Below are positions 33,188 through 41,745 of a stretch of DNA of 64,000 nt, piece by piece. Location: positions 124,001 to 188,000 of the forward strand of contig NZ_PJEO01000014.1 of NCBI RefSeq assembly GCF_002843175.1, written 5' to 3'. Position 1 is the first letter of the stretch. Each line of letters starts with the position of its first letter. Source of the DNA: Confluentibacter flavum (GTDB lineage: Bacteria; Bacteroidota; Bacteroidia; Flavobacteriales; Flavobacteriaceae). The notes beneath the pieces were generated by a model that saw only the letters and a list, made by a program, of their open reading frames with translations, had not been told where the DNA came from and searched no databases. A program made the translations under genes and the position numbers.

Positions 33188-35023
33188 TTACGTAGTTATA
33201 CTTAATTCCTGCAACGGTATGTTTAACGTTACGCGCGTGCCTTTCTTCAAATCTGAATTAAGAAATAAACGTCCGTTAATATACTTAATACGCTCTCTCA
33301 TAAATGTCATGCCCATACCTCCATCCCCATTTTTAACGTTCTTAATTTTATTGGGGTCAAAACCCTTACCATTATCATCAATCACGATGCTAAGTATCTC
33401 ATCACTATTGGAAATGGATACTAATATGTGTGTAGAATCGGCATATTTTATGGCATTATTAATAGCCTCTTGGGTAATTCTATAGATGTTTATTTCTGCA
33501 AGGGAATCGAGTCTTTGGGTAAAATCGGTCTTATTGTAAAGTACAATGTTTTTTCCTGTTAATTTAGTCAACTCGGTTGTAAGTTTGGTCAGTGCAGGAA
33601 CAATACCGTGATCGGCCAATTCTGGTGGTGTTAAATTAAAAGTGGCTGTTCTAACACCTTTTATGATGTTAGAGGTCAACTCCTTTAAATGCTCAATTTT
33701 TTTAGCTGTTTTGTTAATGTCCGATATATCGATACTTTCCAAATTAAACTTTAACCCCGTTAGCATTTGCCCAATACCATCGTGTACATCTTTTGCGATG
33801 CGGTTTTGTTCTTTTTCTTGGTTTTCTATAATCTTACTGGAAATGACTTTTTGTTGATTCATACGTTCTTCAAAACTTTCTTTTGTTAAACGCTCAATTT
33901 CCATTTGCCCTTCTTTACGTTTTGTTATTTCTGAAGCAATAATCAACAATTCGGTTTTATCATCCGTTGGGTTAAAAGGAATAATGGCCATTTCCAACCA
34001 AACCGGTTGGTTATCTTTCGTGGTAGCCTTGACCTCTCCTTGCCACCCCGTTTTTTTATGGCTTTTAATTAAACTTTCAATAGCCAATCGCTCACTTTCA
34101 ACAATTGACAAAACATCACAAAAATTCGCATTGGCACTAAAATTATTGAATTTAAATAATCTTGAAAATTTATTCCCCATATGTACAATAACACCGTTGG
34201 ATGTGATGCGAGCGAATAACAAGGTATCATCCATGGCCTGACTTAATGCCCGTAATTCTTTAATGGATTTTTCTTTGGCTGTACTTAGCAAATCGGCATC
34301 ATAGGCCATTTTTTTAGCTTTCTTTTCGGCTTCAATCAATTCTGCAAGACTTTGTTTTACTGTTTTTGCTGTTGGCCAAAAAATAAACAGAAACTCCGCC
34401 AATAAAAGCGCCAATGTAATAAACATGATAAATAGTTCCAGTTTTCGTAGCCAAGTTACTTTTCCATCCGCTTCAAAATCATATTGATTTACAATATCGT
34501 CCATGATGGCTAAAAAGCCACCTTCTGTTTGCTTTACCGTAGTTATTTCATTTGTAAACATGTCTATAGGAAGCGACGGAATGTTCTCTATTTTTTCAAT
34601 AATGGCCTTAGAGGCGTCTCTAATAGCATCGAATTTTGGGTTTAATTCATGGAACATTTTTGAAATAACAGCACTATTTGCTCCTGGCAAACCTAAACTA
34701 TCATTTCCCATTTGAAGCCCATTATGGGAAAGCTCCCAAAGTGCCAAGGTTTCTTTTAGATTATTTTTTAATGCGATTCTTTTTTCTAAATCGTTTTCAG
34801 TAGACATAGAAACGATTTCTTTTGTTAATTTCTGACTCAACATACGTTGCCTACCAGCAACATTTATAATTGAAGAATCACTTTCTTGATCGCGAAGATG
34901 TTTTCGTACAAGAATCTGACTAATGATTACCGAGAGCGCAATGGCACTTAAGGCAATAATGTACAAACGACTTAATCGCTCAAAAGTATGTTGGTCTAAG
35001 GAGGAAATACCTTTTTTAGTCAT
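33188..35023 (-). CDS. PilJ/NarX-like sensor histidine kinase
   Basis: 611 residues. Span 1 (about 17-37) is followed by a periplasmic PilJ-type helical domain that begins NVAGRQRMLSQKLTKEI, like the nitrate-binding P-box of NarX. Span 2 lies at about 190-212, then a coiled segment, a PAS domain at about 260-370, and a HisKA_3 domain with phospho-acceptor His in AKDVHDGIGQML. The HATPase follows with N- and G-box elements (ITQEAINNAIKYA and IDDNGKGFD). It probably senses nitrate or nitrite and phosphorylates the NarL-like protein. It is co-transcribed with the DUF4202 and nirD genes by 13-bp spacing. Confidence 0.9.
   Translation of the reverse strand: MTKKGISSLDQHTFERLSRLYIIALSAIALSVIISQILVRKHLRDQESDSSIINVAGRQRMLSQKLTKEIVSMSTENDLEKRIALKNNLKETLALWELSHNGLQMGNDSLGLPGANSAVISKMFHELNPKFDAIRDASKAIIEKIENIPSLPIDMFTNEITTVKQTEGGFLAIMDDIVNQYDFEADGKVTWLRKLELFIMFITLALLLAEFLFIFWPTAKTVKQSLAELIEAEKKAKKMAYDADLLSTAKEKSIKELRALSQAMDDTLLFARITSNGVIVHMGNKFSRLFKFNNFSANANFCDVLSIVESERLAIESLIKSHKKTGWQGEVKATTKDNQPVWLEMAIIPFNPTDDKTELLIIASEITKRKEGQMEIERLTKESFEERMNQQKVISSKIIENQEKEQNRIAKDVHDGIGQMLTGLKFNLESIDISDINKTAKKIEHLKELTSNIIKGVRTATFNLTPPELADHGIVPALTKLTTELTKLTGKNIVLYNKTDFTQRLDSLAEINIYRITQEAINNAIKYADSTHILVSISNSDEILSIVIDDNGKGFDPNKIKNVKNGDGGMGMTFMRERIKYINGRLFLNSDLKKGTRVTLNIPLQELSITT
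33189..33204. promoter_or_regulatory. candidate FNR-type operator upstream of the narL-like gene, inside the kinase 3' end
   Basis: TACGTAGTTATACTTA lies over the last codons of the kinase gene, 48 bp upstream of the regulator ATG. In the minus direction it leads into TAAATTTT, one base from the -7 box and in the same register as at nirB. This suggests an internal promoter for the regulator alone. Confidence 0.5.
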
Positions 35024-35036
35024 TTACTATTATATT

Positions 35037-35621
35037 TTATGCTATTGCTCGCTTTATTAAAGACAAACTTTTTTCTGAAAAACTAATTTTTAATGCGGCA
35101 TCATGACCTTTATCGGACATCTTTACCCAGGTTTTTTGAAGGATATCAATCACTTTGTCGTCTTCATGTTTCTCTGCAAATTCTTCAAAATAATATTCTA
35201 AAAACACCAAACAAATCACATCTTCCAAGGTTTGGCTTCCATCATCTTTTTTAATGAGCTTTTTGTTGATTAAAAAGGACACTCTATCAATAAATTCTGC
35301 ATCATAATCTACTTCTTTTAAAATATCCGTGGCCATTGCAGCATGCATTTTCTTTAATGTTTCCCGCCATTTTAAATAACCCACTCTATCCATGGGGTAT
35401 TCGTCCCTTGCTATTTTCCATCTACCAATATGCTGTGCCCGTGCGGCTATCTGTAATTCTTCTGAAGCTTGAGGTTCAAACTGCAATAATTTTTGGGACA
35501 TCCGTTGGGAATACAATAATTCCTTAGAAATCTCTAAACCATATACTTGATAGGTATTTATATCTTCTGAATTTTTATTATCTATTAAAATAATGGCACT
35601 CTCAAATCGTGTTGGCTTCAT
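35037..35621 (-). CDS. DUF4202 family protein
   Basis: 194 residues, soluble, largely helical and rich in charged residues, matching DUF4202. Notable histidines are in ARAQHIGRWKIARDEYP and MHAAMATDIL, an arrangement reminiscent of HD-type metal sites, though the HD pair itself is not obvious. It lies 11 bp after nirD and 13 bp before the sensor kinase. DUF4202 genes repeatedly neighbour nitrite reductase genes, which suggests a role in nitrite assimilation or its control. The biochemical function is unknown. Confidence 0.82.
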   Translation of the reverse strand: MKPTRFESAIILIDNKNSEDINTYQVYGLEISKELLYSQRMSQKLLQFEPQASEELQIAARAQHIGRWKIARDEYPMDRVGYLKWRETLKKMHAAMATDILKEVDYDAEFIDRVSFLINKKLIKKDDGSQTLEDVICLVFLEYYFEEFAEKHEDDKVIDILQKTWVKMSDKGHDAALKISFSEKSLSLIKRAIA

Positions 35622-35632
35622 AATGTTTTGTG

Positions 35633-36010
35633 TTAATCTGAAAAGCCAATATACACATTTCCATCTTCAATTTTAACAGGATATACCGCAATTTTTAAGT
35701 CATCGCCACCAAGATTTGAACCATCTTCCAACGAAAAATTCTTTTTATGCATGGGACAAGCGACTTTAGGAATCCCTTCTTTATCGCCTATCATCCCAAA
35801 AGCTAATACCATTTCCATTTTATGTGGACACAGGTTTTGGCATGCGTACCATTTGGACAGTCTGGTAAAATTATAAACGGCAATTTGCTTGGTTTTATAT
35901 TTTATACAGGCACCGCTATTTTCTGGGAAATCGGACTCGTGACCTACATGAAACCAATTTTTCACACTTTCTCCTGAAACCGATTGATATTGACTTAATA
36001 TATCTTGCAT
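35633..36010 (-). CDS. nirD: nitrite reductase small subunit NirD (Rieske-type)
   Basis: About 125 residues from ATG 36010. A TTG at 36028 would add six residues and is less likely. The Rieske-like fold keeps both ligand pairs, C-x-H in LCPHKMEM and C-x2-H in ACPMHKKNF, so a 2Fe-2S cluster can form, unlike E. coli NirD, which lost it. It partners NirB, encoded upstream across a 139-bp gap containing word-like repeats. Confidence 0.92.
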   Translation of the reverse strand: MQDILSQYQSVSGESVKNWFHVGHESDFPENSGACIKYKTKQIAVYNFTRLSKWYACQNLCPHKMEMVLAFGMIGDKEGIPKVACPMHKKNFSLEDGSNLGGDDLKIAVYPVKIEDGNVYIGFSD

Positions 36011-36049
36011 ATCTATTATTTTATTCAATTCTTTATTTTAGCTTTGATG

Positions 36050-36148
36050 TTTATTCGTTGTGTGTTGGTTATTTGTGCAATCGTTTAATTGTGTAATCGT
36101 GTAATCGATAGTAACAATTAAACATTTCAACAATTAAACGATTAAACA
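36050..36148. repeat. word-like palindromic repeat between nirB and nirD
   Basis: AATCGTTTAATTGTGTAATCG-type words are followed by the complements CAATTAAACATTTCAAC and AATTAAACGATTAAACA. It fills the gap that separates nirB from nirD, where it would form a hairpin in the transcript. Confidence 0.5.
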
Positions 36149-36149
36149 T

Positions 36150-38666
36150 TTACCAAGCTTTTGGCATTTTCATCTCCCTCATCGGCACAAACACCAAGTT
36201 ATCATCCGTATCATCCGAGTTTACAAAGTGCTTAAAGCGTTTTGCTATATTAGGGTCTTCTATAGCTTGTTTCCATTCACACTCATATTTATTAACAAGG
36301 CTTTGCATTTCCCTATCAAGTTCCTCTGCAATTCCTAGAGAATCTTCAATAACCACTTTCTTTAAATATTCAATCCCGCCATCCAATTTTTCTAGCCAAG
36401 GCGCTGTTCTTACCAACGGTCCAGCCGTACGGATATAGTACATTAAAAACCTGTCCAAATATTTAATAGCGGTGGCATCATCCAAGTGTTCTGCAAAAAG
36501 AATGGCATGCTTTGGTGTAGCACCTCCATTACCACAGACATAAAGATTCCAACCACCGTCTACAGCTATCAATCCAAAATCTTTTCCTCTAGCTTCTGCA
36601 CATTCACGAATACAGCCTGACACACCGCCTTTTAATTTGTGTGGAGAACGCAAACCTTTATATCGGTTTTCAATTTCAATGGCAAACGTCACACTTTCGT
36701 GCATACCGTAGCGGCACCAAGTAGAACCCACACAGCTTTTTACAGTTCTAAGCGATTTTCCATAGGCATGACCACTTTCAAAACCGGCATCAATTAATTC
36801 TTTCCAAATTAGAGGTAATTCATGTAATTGCGCTCCAAATAAATCAATCCTTTGTCCACCAGTAATTTTAGTATACAAATCATATTTTTTAGCAACCTGA
36901 CCAAGAACTATCAACTTGTCTGGTGTAATTTCTCCACCAGCAACACGAGGAACTACCGAATACGTTCCATTTCTTTGAATATTCGCCAAAAAGCGATCGT
37001 TTGTATCTTGAATTGCGTGTTGTTTATTAGGGGTTTCCATGGTAATGGTCGCAAATATGGAAGCTAAAGCAGGTTTACAAACTTCACAGCCATGACCTTC
37101 ACCAAACAAATTAAGAGCCTCTTCATAATCCGCTACGCGGTTGATTTTAACCAAATCATACAACTCTTGTCTGTTGAAACTAAAATGCTCACAAATGGTT
37201 TCTTTAACTTCTTTACCAAGGGATTTCAAAGTTTCGTTTACCAAATCTACCACCATAGGTTTACAACCGCCACAACCTGTAGTTGCTTTGGTTTTGGTAA
37301 TAACATCCGATAAATTATTACATCCACCCTCTGTGATGGAACTACAAATAGCACCTTTGGTGATACTTTCGCAAGAACATACTTGAGCTATATCTGGAAT
37401 ATCCATAACACTTCCAAAAGACGAACCACCTTCTCCTCGAGATCCTATAATTAATTCTTCGGCATCATCAGGGATTGGTAAACTGTTCAAATATATTTGA
37501 TGGAACATATTATAATCGGATGCATCTCCAATTAAAATACCGCCCAATAACTTTTTACCATCATGACTGATGTTAATACGCTTATATAAATTTTTGGTTT
37601 TATTTTCATAAATGATGGAATATCCCTTTTCTATGGGCATATAAGGCTCGCCATAACTAGCAACATCGACGCCTATTAACTTTAATTTGGTTGACATATC
37701 GATATCTTCAGGCATCATTATTTCTTTAATCCCCAATATTTGATTGATGGCAACTTCAGCCATATCATAACCTGGAGCCACTAAACCGTAAATCATATTA
37801 TTTAGCAGAGCCACTTCACCAATGGCATAAATTTCGGGATCGGATGTTTGCATTTTGTTATTCACAAGAATACCGCCCCTAGTTCCCATTTTCAAGTCGC
37901 ACGTTTTTCCCAGTTCATCACGAGGTCTTATCCCTGCGGAAATAACTAACATGTCCACATCCAGCTTATCATATTCGCCAAATTCCATCCCTGTTATGGT
38001 ATCTTTTCCTAAAATTTTATTGGTAGCTTTGGATAAATGCACATGAATACCCAATGATTCTATCTTTTCTTGAAGCACTTTACTGCCTCTGGTATCCAAT
38101 TGCCTAGGCATTAACTTAGAGGCGAACTCAACCACATGGGGCTCAAACCCCATATCTTTAACCGCTTTGGCTGCTTCCAATCCTAAAAGCCCACCACCCA
38201 ACACAGCTGCCTTAATGGTTTCTTTTCTTTTGGCTTTAATTTTATCTGCATAAGCCAACATGCTTTCTAAATCTTCAATGGTTCTATACACAAAAACCCC
38301 TTTCTTTTCCACGCCCGGTATATTAGGCACAAAGGGAGATGATCCCGTAGCTAAAACTAAGTAGTCGTATTTATAATGTAAATCTTTAGTTGTAGTTATT
38401 TTCTTTGAAGCTCTGTGTATATCTGTGACACGTTCGCTAGTAATCAATTCAATGCCGTGTTCTTCATACCAAGACCGAGGCGCCATTTCTAGAGCTTTAG
38501 CATCTCTATTTTCAAAGAATTCACTTAAGTGAACCCTATCATACGCTGGCCTGGGCTCGTCTCCAAACACCGTTATTTTAAAGTGCTCCATATTGGATTT
38601 CGATACAAACTTCTCACAGAATTTATACCCTACCATACCATTGCCTACAACTATAATTTTTCTCAT
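36150..38666 (-). CDS. nirB: nitrite reductase large subunit NirB (NADH, FAD, siroheme)
   Basis: About 838 residues from ATG 38666. A TTG at 38687 extends it into the promoter and is rejected. The FAD/NADH part covers about 1-410 (IIVVGNGMVGYKF and VLGGGLLGLEAA). BFD-like 2Fe-2S cysteines follow (CSCESIT...GCGGCKP), then a second BFD-like stretch (GCEVCKP). The sulfite/nitrite reductase domain has siroheme-4Fe-4S ligands in SCVGSTWCRYG and GCIRECAEA. It reduces nitrite to ammonium with NADH. The promoter has the shared dyad (38691-38706). Confidence 0.95.
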   Translation of the reverse strand: MRKIIVVGNGMVGYKFCEKFVSKSNMEHFKITVFGDEPRPAYDRVHLSEFFENRDAKALEMAPRSWYEEHGIELITSERVTDIHRASKKITTTKDLHYKYDYLVLATGSSPFVPNIPGVEKKGVFVYRTIEDLESMLAYADKIKAKRKETIKAAVLGGGLLGLEAAKAVKDMGFEPHVVEFASKLMPRQLDTRGSKVLQEKIESLGIHVHLSKATNKILGKDTITGMEFGEYDKLDVDMLVISAGIRPRDELGKTCDLKMGTRGGILVNNKMQTSDPEIYAIGEVALLNNMIYGLVAPGYDMAEVAINQILGIKEIMMPEDIDMSTKLKLIGVDVASYGEPYMPIEKGYSIIYENKTKNLYKRINISHDGKKLLGGILIGDASDYNMFHQIYLNSLPIPDDAEELIIGSRGEGGSSFGSVMDIPDIAQVCSCESITKGAICSSITEGGCNNLSDVITKTKATTGCGGCKPMVVDLVNETLKSLGKEVKETICEHFSFNRQELYDLVKINRVADYEEALNLFGEGHGCEVCKPALASIFATITMETPNKQHAIQDTNDRFLANIQRNGTYSVVPRVAGGEITPDKLIVLGQVAKKYDLYTKITGGQRIDLFGAQLHELPLIWKELIDAGFESGHAYGKSLRTVKSCVGSTWCRYGMHESVTFAIEIENRYKGLRSPHKLKGGVSGCIRECAEARGKDFGLIAVDGGWNLYVCGNGGATPKHAILFAEHLDDATAIKYLDRFLMYYIRTAGPLVRTAPWLEKLDGGIEYLKKVVIEDSLGIAEELDREMQSLVNKYECEWKQAIEDPNIAKRFKHFVNSDDTDDNLVFVPMREMKMPKAW

Positions 38667-38690
38667 GACTACGTATTTAAAATACAAATA

Positions 38691-38706
38691 TAAGTATTAT
38701 TACTTA
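38691..38706. promoter_or_regulatory. candidate FNR-type operator upstream of nirB
   Basis: TAAGTATTATTACTTA, running on the minus strand into the -7 match TATATTTG (38692-38685) with two shared bases, 25 bp from the nirB ATG. A TACGTA core lies at 38714-38719. Confidence 0.7.
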
Positions 38707-38814
38707 ATTTTATATACGTAGTTTTAAAAATTTATGCAAATACATTATTATTGCTGATTTCTCAAATAGAAAAGGCTTTCATTGATGTATAAATAAAAAT
38801 TGAATGAGTAAATA

Positions 38815-41118
38815 CTAATTAGCTTTATCCGCAATGACTCTAATAACCACACTTTTTGAAGCGGGCGTTTTAGCGGTATGTGCAAAACTATCAAGGGGTA
38901 CTAACACATTGGTTTCTGGAAAATACGTAGCACAACAATTTTTAGGAATATCGTAACCAACGACTTTAAACGAATGGGCTTGTCTTATAACACCATTAAA
39001 TTTAGATTGCAAGTGAACCACTTGTTGGTCTTTTAAATTCCTGAGTTTCATATCATCTCGATTCATAAAAATGATTCGCCGTTCGTTAAAAACACCTCTA
39101 TATCTATCATTTAATCCGTAAATAGTGGTGTTAAATTGATCATGACTGCGTATGGTCATCATAATCAGTTCATCATCTTTCAATGTCCATTCCGGAAGTT
39201 TATTGATGGAGAAATTGGCTTTTCCTGTGTTCGTTTTAAAATGTCGTTCCCTAGCGCCATTTGGCAAATAGAATCCCGAAGGTTTTTTAAGTCTATTGTT
39301 ATAATCTTCAAATCCTTCTATAACCTCTTGGATATCATTACGTACCAAATTATAATCATCTTTATAATCAAGCCATTTAATTTTGGTTCTATCTTTTAAA
39401 GTCGCATGGGCAATGCCACAAACTACGGCTACTTCACTCATTAAATCAGATGAACATGGTTCTAAAATCCCTTTAGTAGAAGACACCACGCCCATGGAAT
39501 TTTCGACGCTTTGCACTTGAACGCCTGTTTTTTGATAATCTTTTTCCGTACGACCCAAACATGGCAAAATAAGCGCCTCCTTTCCTGTTACCAAATGAGA
39601 ACGGTTTAATTTAGTACTGACATGAACCGTTAAATCACATTTAGCCATACCTGTAGCTGAATATGTTGTATCTGGTACGGCCGAAATAAAATTACCTCCC
39701 ATGCCGAAAAAGACTTTGACTTTACCTTCATTCATGGCTTTTATGGCATCAATGACCGAATAGCCGTGTTCTGATTTTGGTTTAAATCCGTATTTATTTT
39801 CAATCTTATCTAGAAAAGCTTGCGGAGCGGATTCCCAAATGCCAACCGTTCTATCGCCTTGCACGTTGGAATGTCCACGAACCGGACAGGTTCCTGCGCC
39901 TTCCTTTCCAATACTCCCTTTCAGCAATAATAAATTAACCAATTCCCGAATATTATCCACGGCGTTTTGATGCTGTGTCAGCCCCATTGCCCAACAGATA
40001 ATAATCTTATTTTTATTTAAAATTAATTCGAAAGCGTCATTAAAAATCTCTTTAGAAATTCCCGCCGCCTGTAAGCATTCGTCAAAATCATAGGTTTTTA
40101 AATCGGAAATAAAAGCCTCAAAACCATGTGTATGGTCTTTGATAAAATCCAAATCAAACACACCTCCATCACGCTCTTCTTTTTCTAATAATCTAATCAA
40201 CAATGCCTTGAAAAAAGCAACATCACCATTGATGGTAATGGGCACAAAAACATCGGTTAATTTAGTGCCGCCAGTAAGTAATTTAATCGGACTTTGCGGA
40301 TTGGTAAAGCTTATCAAACCAACTTCGGGCAAAGGATTGACTGTTATTATTTTACCGCCATTATTTTTACATTTTTCTAACGCAGTCAACATACGAGGAT
40401 GGTTGGTTCCTGGATTTTGTCCGATGACCATCACCAATTCCGCTTTATATAAATCGTCTAAAGTGACAGAACCCTTCCCTATTCCTAAGGTTTCGGACAA
40501 TGCGCTGCCACTGGCTTCGTGACACATATTGGAGCAATCTGGCAAATTAGACGTTCCAAATTCACGCACAAATAACTGATACAAAAAAGCAGCTTCATTG
40601 GTGGTTCTTCCAGACGTGTAAAACACGGCTTCATCCGGATTTTCCAAAGCATTTAAATGTGTTGCCACTTTGTTAAAAGCGTCTTCCCACGAAATGGGTT
40701 GGTAATGGGTAGCCCCTTCAGCTAAATACATAGGCTCTGAAAGTCTTCCTGATTTACCGATTTCAAAATCCGAAAATGTAGCAAGTTCATCTACCGAATG
40801 GGTTACAAAAAACTCCCGATTGATGAGTTTGTTTTGCATTTCTTCTGTCATGGCTTTAATACCATTTTCGCAGAATTCACCTAGGGAAGAACGCTCATCA
40901 TCTGGATCTGGCCAAGCACAACCTGGACAATCAAAACCCCCTTTTTGATTCATTTTAAGTGCTACTTTTATAGCATCTAATGGCTTTGTATATTTTAAAA
41001 CATGACCTATAGAAGATTTCACAGCATCAAAACCTACACTTTTTTTTGATGTCTTTTTAATATTTAAACTTGAAAATGTTTCTGGTGTTTGCGCTTTCTT
41101 TTCGGCGGAAGAACCCAT
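38815..41118 (-). CDS. FdhF/YdeP family molybdopterin oxidoreductase
   Basis: 767 residues. The N-terminal cysteines GFDCPGCAWPDP replace the usual 4Fe-4S motif of formate dehydrogenases, as is typical for YdeP. The Moco ligand is probably Cys in CSNMCHEASGSALSETLGIG, and the C-terminal guanosine-binding domain ends at about 767 (FPETNVLVPLDSFAHTAKTPASK). YdeP-type enzymes are bis-MGD proteins of unsettled substrate. E. coli YdeP is tied to acid resistance. The gene lies 2 bp after the MocA-like gene and before nirB. It needs the mobA product made at 17.5 kb. Confidence 0.9.
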   Translation of the reverse strand: MGSSAEKKAQTPETFSSLNIKKTSKKSVGFDAVKSSIGHVLKYTKPLDAIKVALKMNQKGGFDCPGCAWPDPDDERSSLGEFCENGIKAMTEEMQNKLINREFFVTHSVDELATFSDFEIGKSGRLSEPMYLAEGATHYQPISWEDAFNKVATHLNALENPDEAVFYTSGRTTNEAAFLYQLFVREFGTSNLPDCSNMCHEASGSALSETLGIGKGSVTLDDLYKAELVMVIGQNPGTNHPRMLTALEKCKNNGGKIITVNPLPEVGLISFTNPQSPIKLLTGGTKLTDVFVPITINGDVAFFKALLIRLLEKEERDGGVFDLDFIKDHTHGFEAFISDLKTYDFDECLQAAGISKEIFNDAFELILNKNKIIICWAMGLTQHQNAVDNIRELVNLLLLKGSIGKEGAGTCPVRGHSNVQGDRTVGIWESAPQAFLDKIENKYGFKPKSEHGYSVIDAIKAMNEGKVKVFFGMGGNFISAVPDTTYSATGMAKCDLTVHVSTKLNRSHLVTGKEALILPCLGRTEKDYQKTGVQVQSVENSMGVVSSTKGILEPCSSDLMSEVAVVCGIAHATLKDRTKIKWLDYKDDYNLVRNDIQEVIEGFEDYNNRLKKPSGFYLPNGARERHFKTNTGKANFSINKLPEWTLKDDELIMMTIRSHDQFNTTIYGLNDRYRGVFNERRIIFMNRDDMKLRNLKDQQVVHLQSKFNGVIRQAHSFKVVGYDIPKNCCATYFPETNVLVPLDSFAHTAKTPASKSVVIRVIADKAN

Positions 41119-41120
41119 AG

Positions 41121-41738
41121 TTATTTTTTAAAATTTGATTGATACAAATTAGTGTAATCTTCCGTTGTATCCAAATCAATATTTTTTTCGGGTGGCAATA
41201 CGCTTACAACTTGAGCCTTATATTTTATTAAAATGTTCTTAGCGCCTTGGTCGTCACTTAGTATTAACAAGTCTTCAAAATAAATTTTATCGAAAAGTGC
41301 CGGAACCCCATGTTTTCCATTGCCATAAGAAGTGGCTATGATTTGCTTTTTATTAGGTTGAAATTTTGAAACTAGTGATTTTAAAAAATCCGTAGTGATT
41401 AAAGGTTGATCGCACAAAGTTATTAGGACGCCATCGATGTTTGATTTTGAATTTTGAAGAAAGTCTATAGCAAAAGCAATGGATGTACCTAACCCCTTTT
41501 CCCAACTTTGGTTATTTAATATGGTAACTTTAGAAGTTTCAATCTCATTTTTAATCAATTCAAAATGAGCTCCAAAAACGACAATAAGGTCTTTAGGATT
41601 TACTTTTGAAGCGGTTTTTACAGCGTGGCTAATTAAAGTGCCTTCTCCCCATTTTAATAATTGCTTTGGCTTACCCATACGTTTGGAAGCGCCAGCAGCT
41701 AATATAACGATGGCGATGTTTGATTGTGATGCAATCAT
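41121..41738 (-). CDS. MocA/MobA-like nucleotidyltransferase
   Basis: 205 residues with the transferase signature IVILAAGASKRMGKPKQLL and metal-site aspartates in LITLCDQPLITTDF. MocA adds CMP to Moco for xanthine-dehydrogenase-family enzymes, whereas MobA makes the GMP form. Its place between XdhC-like and oxidoreductase genes favours MocA. It is distinct from mobA at 17.5 kb, so the cell appears to make both cofactor forms. Confidence 0.85.
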   Translation of the reverse strand: MIASQSNIAIVILAAGASKRMGKPKQLLKWGEGTLISHAVKTASKVNPKDLIVVFGAHFELIKNEIETSKVTILNNQSWEKGLGTSIAFAIDFLQNSKSNIDGVLITLCDQPLITTDFLKSLVSKFQPNKKQIIATSYGNGKHGVPALFDKIYFEDLLILSDDQGAKNILIKYKAQVVSVLPPEKNIDLDTTEDYTNLYQSNFKK

Positions 41739-41745
41739 TAAAAAA

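Noticed and set aside
38667-38687. TTG start extending nirB upstream
   Set aside because: It would place the promoter -7 box within the gene; ATG 38666 gives the family-typical MRKIIVVGNG start.
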